From Coprinus comatus (taxonomy: Eukaryota; Basidiomycota; Agaricomycetes; Agaricales; Agaricaceae), in contig JAWPGT010000119.1 in the NCBI GenBank assembly GCA_034638255.1, positions 1-51,920 on the forward strand: 51,920 nucleotides of DNA, given 5' to 3'. Shown in pieces: positions 45,788 through 51,920 of the stretch; positions within the stretch are counted from its first letter, which is position 1; the number at the start of each line of letters is the position of its first letter. A program made the translations under genes and the position numbers. Under the pieces are notes generated by a model. That model saw only the letters and a list, made by a program, of their open reading frames with translations, had not been told where the DNA came from and searched no databases.

Positions 45788-48423
45788 ATGGATTTACCTG
45801 CAGAAATATGGATACAAATATTTAATCTAGCGGCGGACGATGATTTAATATTTCAATATGGATTTCAAACCTCTTTATCTGTTCATGCCTGGTGGAAAGG
45901 ATTATTTGGAAAATGGCATCTTCGATCCCCACGAGAAGCGTTGAATTATATTCAAAAACAAAGTTATTTCACAAAGAAGGTTCGTATAACAGACCAAAAA
46001 CCAAATACACAACTTTTTCTAACTTCATATAACCATAAAAATAGGCTATTGTGTCTACATGTCGTTCTTGGAGAGGCATAGGATCCGAAACTCTATTCCG
46101 ATACTTATTCTTCGATCATCCATCAAAGCTATTAGCTTTATGCAAAGTTCTACAATCCTCATCGGCAACAGCAACTACGATATCTTCTTCATTAGGATGG
46201 TGGACACGAAGGATTCATTTAGCAAATCGAGACCATCGTGATGGTATTGCTATGATTGATTTGGAAAAGGCGCTTTTACTTGTTATGAAACATTGTCCCA
46301 ATCTTGAAATTTTCGTTGTTGATTGGCCAATGGGAAGTACTTTTGGACCAGTTGCGGATTCTCTTGCTTTTCAAGCTTCGAAATCTTTACGAACGGTTCA
46401 TTGGCAAGTTCCAAGTGATGATTTACCTAAAGTCATTTGGGCTTTAGATTCACTTCCCTATATTGTCGCTGCCCATATTCATCTTACACCTCAATCGACA
46501 AATGTAAACGGTATGATAATTGGTGGAGATGATGAAGAACAAGACGATGAAGATAATACATCCGAACGTGGTTCAATTAAACTTGGAGCCGCATCAAATC
46601 TTCAACTTAAACTTCGTTATCTTCAACAACTCTCTCTTAAAGGACGATTTGTCGAATTTCTAGAACAAGCAACAGGATGGACATTTCGTTCACTTGTTAA
46701 CGTTTCATTGGATTATGGAAATAATCGAGACGAACTTCCAGATATAATTTCATTCCTAAACCAACATGGCAAAAAACTTGAATTCCTCGATATCAATTGT
46801 ATCCCAATGTTGGACGTTTCAAAAATCTTGGAATCATGTCCGAATTTAACAACATTCGCATTCAATGCCGATTGGAGAATAATGCCAAATGATGGAATTG
46901 CTTCTGAATTGGTTAGAATTCCTCATTTCAATATTACAACTATTGGATTGTATGGACTTTATTTTGCTTTTGGTGTTGGTCATGGTGCTGCTCAAGCTCA
47001 AGGATCACCTATAACTGCTCAAGTTATAAGGAAATCAAATGATTTGAATGTTGCTGCGTTGAATAGGTTGAATTTTCCGAAATTGGAGAGTGTTAGAGTT
47101 TTGAGTCCGGTGGTTTTGATGGATTTGGAAAGGGAGAATGGACCTTCGGAAAAGGAAGGTGGAGTGATGAGGTATGATAATTGGTGGAATATGTTGAGTA
47201 GAGCTGGGATTAGACTTGAAGATTGCACTGGTGCACCTTTGGGAACTTTACCTCAAGATGATCCCGGTCAAGCTGATGAAGAGGAGGAGGGGGAGGAAGG
47301 GGAAGAAGAAGAATGGGAAGAAGATTGGATCGGAGAAGATGAAGTAGTAGGAGAGGAATCCTCCATCTCGAGTGATGATGATGAAGCGTTTCAATCTGCT
47401 GAAGAAACATTCACTCTTGGTAATACAAATGGAACAGACGATAAGGAGGAAGAGGAAGAAGAAGACGAGGAAGATGAAGTTGAGAATGAGCTCGATCCAG
47501 GGAAGAAACACGTTAACGAGTTGAAACGTCTCCTTGAAGAATGCCGGGCCATGGAACGCGAAAAAGAAGAATTACCCTACGCGTCAATGATGAATCGATC
47601 TTCTCAATATTCTGGTAATGTTGATTATGGAACAATATACCAACAAATGACAGGAAATGGTAACGCGAACTCCACAAACGATCCTCAAGCTTCATCCCCG
47701 GCTTATAATGAAAGTCCAAGTCCCGGAGAACCTGAAGAGCCGGAACCTTTCACCTTTGGAGAACGAAGAGGTCCACGAAGAGGTCCTCGTGTCAGTTTCG
47801 GTATAAGTGACGTTCCACCAACAGAAGAAGCGTTACGAAGAACGTCGACAAGTGGTTCGAGAAGATCTTCAGCTCGATATACACCACCTTCCAACAACAG
47901 TTCTCGTCGTACTTCATCGGTTTTTCTACCTCCTGATTCTCGACGCACTTCCTCTGTATATACACCATCGGAATCTGATAGTGCTACTGTTCTTGGTTGG
48001 CCGGAAGCTTCACCTGCTTTTTCTGAATCTGCTACCCTTGTTCCTGATGATGGCGAGTATTATGAATACGACGATGATGACGAATATGATGATGATGACG
48101 AAGATGACGAAGAGGAAGAAGAGGAAGAAGACGTTCATCCTGTTTCTACCTTGCGCAAACTACTAGAGGAATGTAGAGCTATGCGAGAGGAATCAAACGA
48201 AGAATCAATGTTTGGCAATATGATGTACGGTGGAGGTCCAATGATGGGGATGGGGATGGGGATGCCACCCATGGGTTATGGAATGGGTGTGCCAATGGGT
48301 TATACTGCTCCTCAAGCTCCAGGATACCGCCCAAATCCAAGAGGACCAACAGCCCCAATCAACAATTATTATACCACCCCCACATATACCAGTAGTAATC
48401 CAAGAACCTATTCGAGACGATAG
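45788..48423 (+). CDS. F-box-like protein with long acidic C-terminal region
   Basis: Exons 45788-45979 and 46045-48423 (intron 65 bp, donor GTTCGT, acceptor AATAG, phase 0) give 856 residues. The N terminus MDLPAEIWIQIFNLAA..AIVSTCRSWRGIG fits a fungal F-box, which would recruit a target to an SCF ubiquitin ligase. A leucine-rich-like region follows (..LKFLDINCIPML..CPNLTTFAF). The C-terminal half has several Glu/Asp blocks, two copies of a motif LLEECRAM (about 47530 and 48160) and Ser/Arg-rich stretches (RRTSSVFLPP). It ends in a Met/Gly repeat (GPMMGMGMGMPPMGYGMG) and Asn/Tyr-rich sequence. Such low-complexity composition suggests a disordered tail. The substrate is unknown. Confidence 0.8.
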
Positions 48424-49184
48424 ATATACCATGTTTCTGCTTTTTACCTCTAGAATACATGATGTAAGATGATACTGAATTTTCATGCTTGCTTAAGACC
48501 TCCTTTATTACCTGACCGGGTCTTGCCATGACAGCACAGCCACAGATGCCGACACATAACCCGGAGTCCGAAATCCAGGCTCCTCGCAGACATAACCAGG
48601 ACAGAACCAGAACGAGATGAATAGGTGAGGATCATTATAGAATCTATGGGGACTGGAGATCACTGATTCTATGGACGACCAGAGGTCCAATTATTCTTGT
48701 GAGTCTGTATGAAACCATGTTGATAAGAAAGAATCTGAATCTTTTGTAGACTATAGACGAAGCAGAGGTAATTTCGGATGTTTTTTCCCCTCCAGATCTG
48801 ACCTGGATCCCCCGATAATCAGTATCTCGTAGATCAACTGGTAAATTCCAGCACACCCCGAACGTCTAACCTGGTATTGAAACTTTTACCAGCCACCCCC
48901 ATCGGCCGACGATGATGAAATGCTCAAGAAACTGAGGAGGCGTTTACAGGACCTCCTCACAGAGCTCCGCTCAGGTGCAGAAGGGAGTGGTACTTCATAA
49001 GAAATATTCTCCATGATTAATGATGAATTTCCAATCGTGCTCGGCTATAGTTTAGTCCATGTGATCATTGGCGAGAGTCTGACTGATGTCATTGAGTTGT
49101 CGTTTATTAACCCCCACACCCGTATACTGCGTTACAATCTCTTGATATGCTACAGAAGACGTATGTGCCCACTTCAAAGACTGT
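48424..49184 (+). other. Mostly non-coding; possible small unresolved spliced gene
   Basis: A good acceptor TTTTACCAG at about 48891 is preceded by a branch-like GTCTAAC. It is followed by an open, helix-like segment (DDDEMLKKLRRRLQDLLTEL) ending TAA at about 49000. Possible earlier exons exist (an ATG at 48528, GTGAGG near 48625), but I could not join them in one frame. It is recorded as a candidate exon, not a gene call. Confidence 0.3.
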
Positions 49185-49653
49185 CTATTTCTTTCCAGCC
49201 TTCTTGGCAGCAGTACGTGCTCTGTTAATCTGTTTCTTCCAGCCGAAACATTGCGTGCAAGCTATCATATGATGTATGTTAAATTGACTTCGGAGCATAG
49301 GATAGGCATTGAAAACGCACTTGGTTGGCCGTGCTTCTTGCATTGGTAAACACCATCCTTATTCTGGGACACAGTCGGGCATTCGATAGCCTCGCGGTCA
49401 ATGGGATCAAACTGTCGAAGAATAAGTGAGTATATGCTGCTTAATATGATGAGTTCAAGGAAACCTACGCCATAGAAAGCATCGTTGTCTTCTCTTCCAT
49501 CATAATCGCACTCTGTGCACTACAGATAAAGACTTATTAATATGATTGATCAACCGAGTCGATAAACTCGAAATGACTCACGACTTCTTTGAAATGTGCA
49601 GAGCAGAAGAGAGCATCGTTGAGTTCTACAGTTGCAACAGCAGTTTCAGCCAT
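49185..49653 (-). CDS. Small protein with twin C-x2-H-x4-C-x2-C zinc-type sites
   Basis: Four exons on the - strand: 49582-49653, 49469-49519, 49321-49411, 49185-49261 (291 bases, 96 residues), found by following GT..AG introns from the ATG. Start MAETAVATVELNDALFC; end ARTAAKKAGKK with a Lys-rich tail. Two cysteine/histidine clusters of identical spacing, CSAHFKEVCTEC and CKKHGQPTCTQC, flank an acidic centre (YDGREDNDAFYG). Together they could bind one or two zinc ions. No longer ORF covers it because exons are short. Function unknown. Confidence 0.75.
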
Positions 49654-50015
49654 GGTTTACTGATAGTTGAAAAAAAAAGGTGTGATGGATTGTGAGAGAT
49701 GAGATGGTAATGAAGATAAAAGAGAAGTGTGGGGAAAAACAGCTGTTTATATATGTGGGAAGAAGGGCGGAAAGGAAGTCTTGTCAGCTGGTCTCTTTGA
49801 AACCTGGAACTTGGGTCACGTTCAAACCTAGATTTACATTCTGGGGTAAATGCGGGGTAGTAATCCCCCTCACTCTCTTGCGTCCCTGATAGGTTTCGGC
49901 ATATCACAATTCAATTTACTTTAACAAGTTACGTGTAAACGGAGACTTGGCAAATGGAACCACCATTCACATGATCATTCTTTATTACTACCACTTGCTC
50001 TTACTCAAAGAACCG
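49654..50015. other. Intergenic between two - strand genes
   Basis: Upstream region of the small zinc-type gene and downstream region of the SDR gene. Nothing further recognised. Confidence 0.55.
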
Positions 50016-51337
50016 TCAGCCATTAATATTAACCTGCAAAAGTAAAATATATTATTAGGACATCTCTTTATACATATGGAACCAGGATTGACACTTACAC
50101 TTTGACCTATGAATGATATACAAGTAGAATTATTGATCGTGTGAGTTCATCAAGTTTGAATATCTATTATTATGTTTCTAACTCCGCAAGCCTGGGTGAC
50201 TTACCAGTGACATGTTTCGCTTCTTCGGAAACGAGGTAAGAAACAAGGGCCGCAACATGTTTCGGTTGAGCAATTTTATCAGGATTTGAGATTAATCCTT
50301 TGTTCCATGGTTCCACGTCTTTAAGTTGATCGACTGAAGAAAAGTGAGTCAATGGTTGAATGTCAGATATTATTATATCATAAAATCAAAGGCTCACGAA
50401 GAGGTGTTTGAACAAAGCCTATATATATACCGAGACCATGGAGAAGTTAGTCGTCGATTTAATGATTAAAACAGGAGAATGTACCTGGTGCATACGCATT
50501 GACTGTAATATTATATTTTTCTAGTTCAGCAGCTATATTCAATGAAGAGTAAATAATCAGAATTATGTAGCCCTTGGGAAGGCTACTCAAGAACTCGTGG
50601 ATTACCTGCACTTTGAGTCAAAGACTTGACACAGAATTTGGTAGCGCAATAAAGTGAAATTATAGGTTGACCTTGTTCCAAAAAAACTATTAGTTTTTTT
50701 TTTCTTCTGGAAGTGAACCTTTTTTTGAATATAATTGACCTTGTTTTCCTGCAATTGAACAAGCTCCAATAATTCTTCCCCCTCTTCCTTGTTCAATCAT
50801 CTTCTTCGCAGCATGTCTATAGCACAGATATACACCTTTAGCATTCACATCAAATATTTCATTCCAATCATCGAGTGTAGCTAGAATATATTATTACAAA
50901 CATTTAGTCCCGAAACTGAAATTTCCATTAAATGACGTACTCTCAAGGAAAGGTTTAGGTTTACAAATCCCAGCATTAGCAACCATCTACAAAATACCAT
51001 ATATCAATTAACAACCAAACAACCAGATGTCAAGCTTTTGGCAAGTCCTGAAAACGTGACGAACCACATAAAGTCCACCAAGTCTCTCATCATTTCCAAC
51101 CTCTTCAACCATCTTCCCAACTTCTTCATCCTTCGTAACATCCGCCATACAAATAACAACCTCCCTTCCCAATCCTAGCTTTACTATCTCCTCTTTGACA
51201 TTTTCGAGTTCTTTTAAAGAGGAAGGTAAATCATTAAGGGCAATGTTATATCCATCTTGAGCTAATCTTGTGGCTATTGCTTGACCTATACCACGCGAGG
51301 CTCCTGTTATCAATGCTACACCTTTATTACTAGTCAT
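50016..51337 (-). CDS. Short-chain dehydrogenase/reductase, acetoin/diacetyl reductase-like
   Basis: Nine exons on the - strand: 51065-51337, 50941-50986, 50740-50880, 50606-50671, 50485-50532, 50398-50418, 50205-50333, 50099-50106, 50016-50033; 750 bases, 249 residues, all phases agree. The start is taken at MTSNKGVALITGASRGIG, since the in-frame upstream extension is unlike the family. The Rossmann motif TGASRGIG, NAG, catalytic Ser (ACSIAG), Y-x3-K (YCATK) and the TGQSVNING end are present. It would reduce a small ketone with NAD(P)H. Exon 8 has only 8 bases. The third intron is flanked by an 11-bp direct repeat and the first has donor GTTCGT. The protein ends one or two residues short of the usual NGG. 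Confidence 0.88.
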
Positions 51338-51920
51338 GGAAAAGGATAATGATAGTTGTAGTTGGGGGTTGAGGGGTTGAAGTTTGAATGTGATATTGAG
51401 TAGGGAGATAGATGGGAACTTTATACCTGGGAGCATGGCGTTCGTGAGTTTTTTTTAAGCTCAAAATTAGGGCTATGTGAGTCTATCATCTGTACGTGTG
51501 TGAGAGACCAATACCAATGAATGAGTGCACACGTGCATGATCAGTAATCATTAATTAAGATTTTTCGGTAATTCCGAAGTTGCTTGAAGTTAAGTTTGGT
51601 GGAAGCTTTTTTTTTTTTGGATGTTTTTATGACTTACTGCAAGTGTTTTATAACAATTCAATGCACTCCTTTTGTTTCTGTATATGTAGTACCGTGATAG
51701 ATAGATAGTGCTATTATAATAGTAGCCAATAGTAAATATTCAACTATCAACATTGTATATCCCAGTGGCTGCTCGGCCCGGAAGCTTCAACTTACTAAGA
51801 ATGGGAGTGATTTAAAATAATTGTTAGTATCTAAAAATAAGTAACCCCTAAACTCAACTTCTTTTGAAGTTCTTTTGTAAGTAGTGTAGACCATAGTATG
51901 ATAATAATAAAAATCAAAAA
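51338..51920. other. Region upstream of the SDR gene, no gene seen
   Basis: Contains the SDR promoter region (- strand), a T10 run near 51610 and a short GATA repeat near 51700. No coding feature recognised up to the window end. Confidence 0.55.

Noticed and set aside
40466..51337. P450-SDR secondary-metabolite gene cluster
   Set aside because: No backbone synthase, transporter or regulator in the window; an F-box gene and a small protein intervene.

Overview
The window looks like nuclear DNA of a basidiomycete fungus, most likely an Agaricomycete. The evidence is: introns of about 45-90 bases with GT..AG ends, two multi-exon cytochrome P450 genes, a fungal SDR, an F-box gene, chromodomain Ty3/gypsy elements, a Ty1/copia element primed from the initiator tRNA-Met anticodon arm, a Tnp2-like transposase remnant and a Tc1/mariner element. 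I cannot name the species.

Left two-thirds (1-37.1 kb): a nested transposon cluster that can be resolved base by base from LTR ends and 5-bp target duplications. Going right: TE1 (Ty3/gypsy, +, cut by the left window edge, 3' end at 4465) sits in the RT gene of TE2 (Ty3/gypsy, -, 4466-7731). TE2 lies just upstream of the 3' half of a Tnp2-like transposase (7908-9702). Then comes TE-A (9845-34140, target duplication CCACG), a Ty3/gypsy element whose gag is split by TE-B (12140-27099, AGGGA). TE-B is another Ty3/gypsy element, and its post-pol ORF is split by TE-C (20238-26222, AGACC), a Ty1/copia element on the - strand. Hand comparison of LTR pairs gives 4/206 differences for A, 2/532 for B and 1/381 for C, matching the nesting order. 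TE-A interrupts an uncharacterised multi-exon gene (remainder 34141-37102), whose last intron carries an apparently intact Tc1/mariner element (35692-36997).

Right third (37.1-51.9 kb): mostly host DNA. A 3.4-kb gene-poor stretch with a short dispersed repeat is followed by two tandem P450 genes of identical eight-exon design, an F-box protein with acidic blocks, a 96-residue zinc-site protein and a nine-exon SDR of the acetoin-reductase type on the - strand.

The most interesting observations are these. (1) TE-A and TE-B each carry a long extra ORF after pol. Its start codon overlaps the pol stop, by ATGA in B and by 11 bases in A, so translational coupling is plausible. The B version has two CCHC zinc knuckles. 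(2) Every in-frame stop that I count as a mutation in the elements (at least 15) is TGA, and 6 of 7 LTR differences are CpG transitions, pointing to CpG-directed decay. (3) TE-A has lost 353 bp of U3 from its 3' LTR between CGTAT repeats, just upstream of the TATA box. (4) A TGA-CTA-G readthrough context lies between protease and RT of TE-A. All statements come from reading the sequence; no database search was run.
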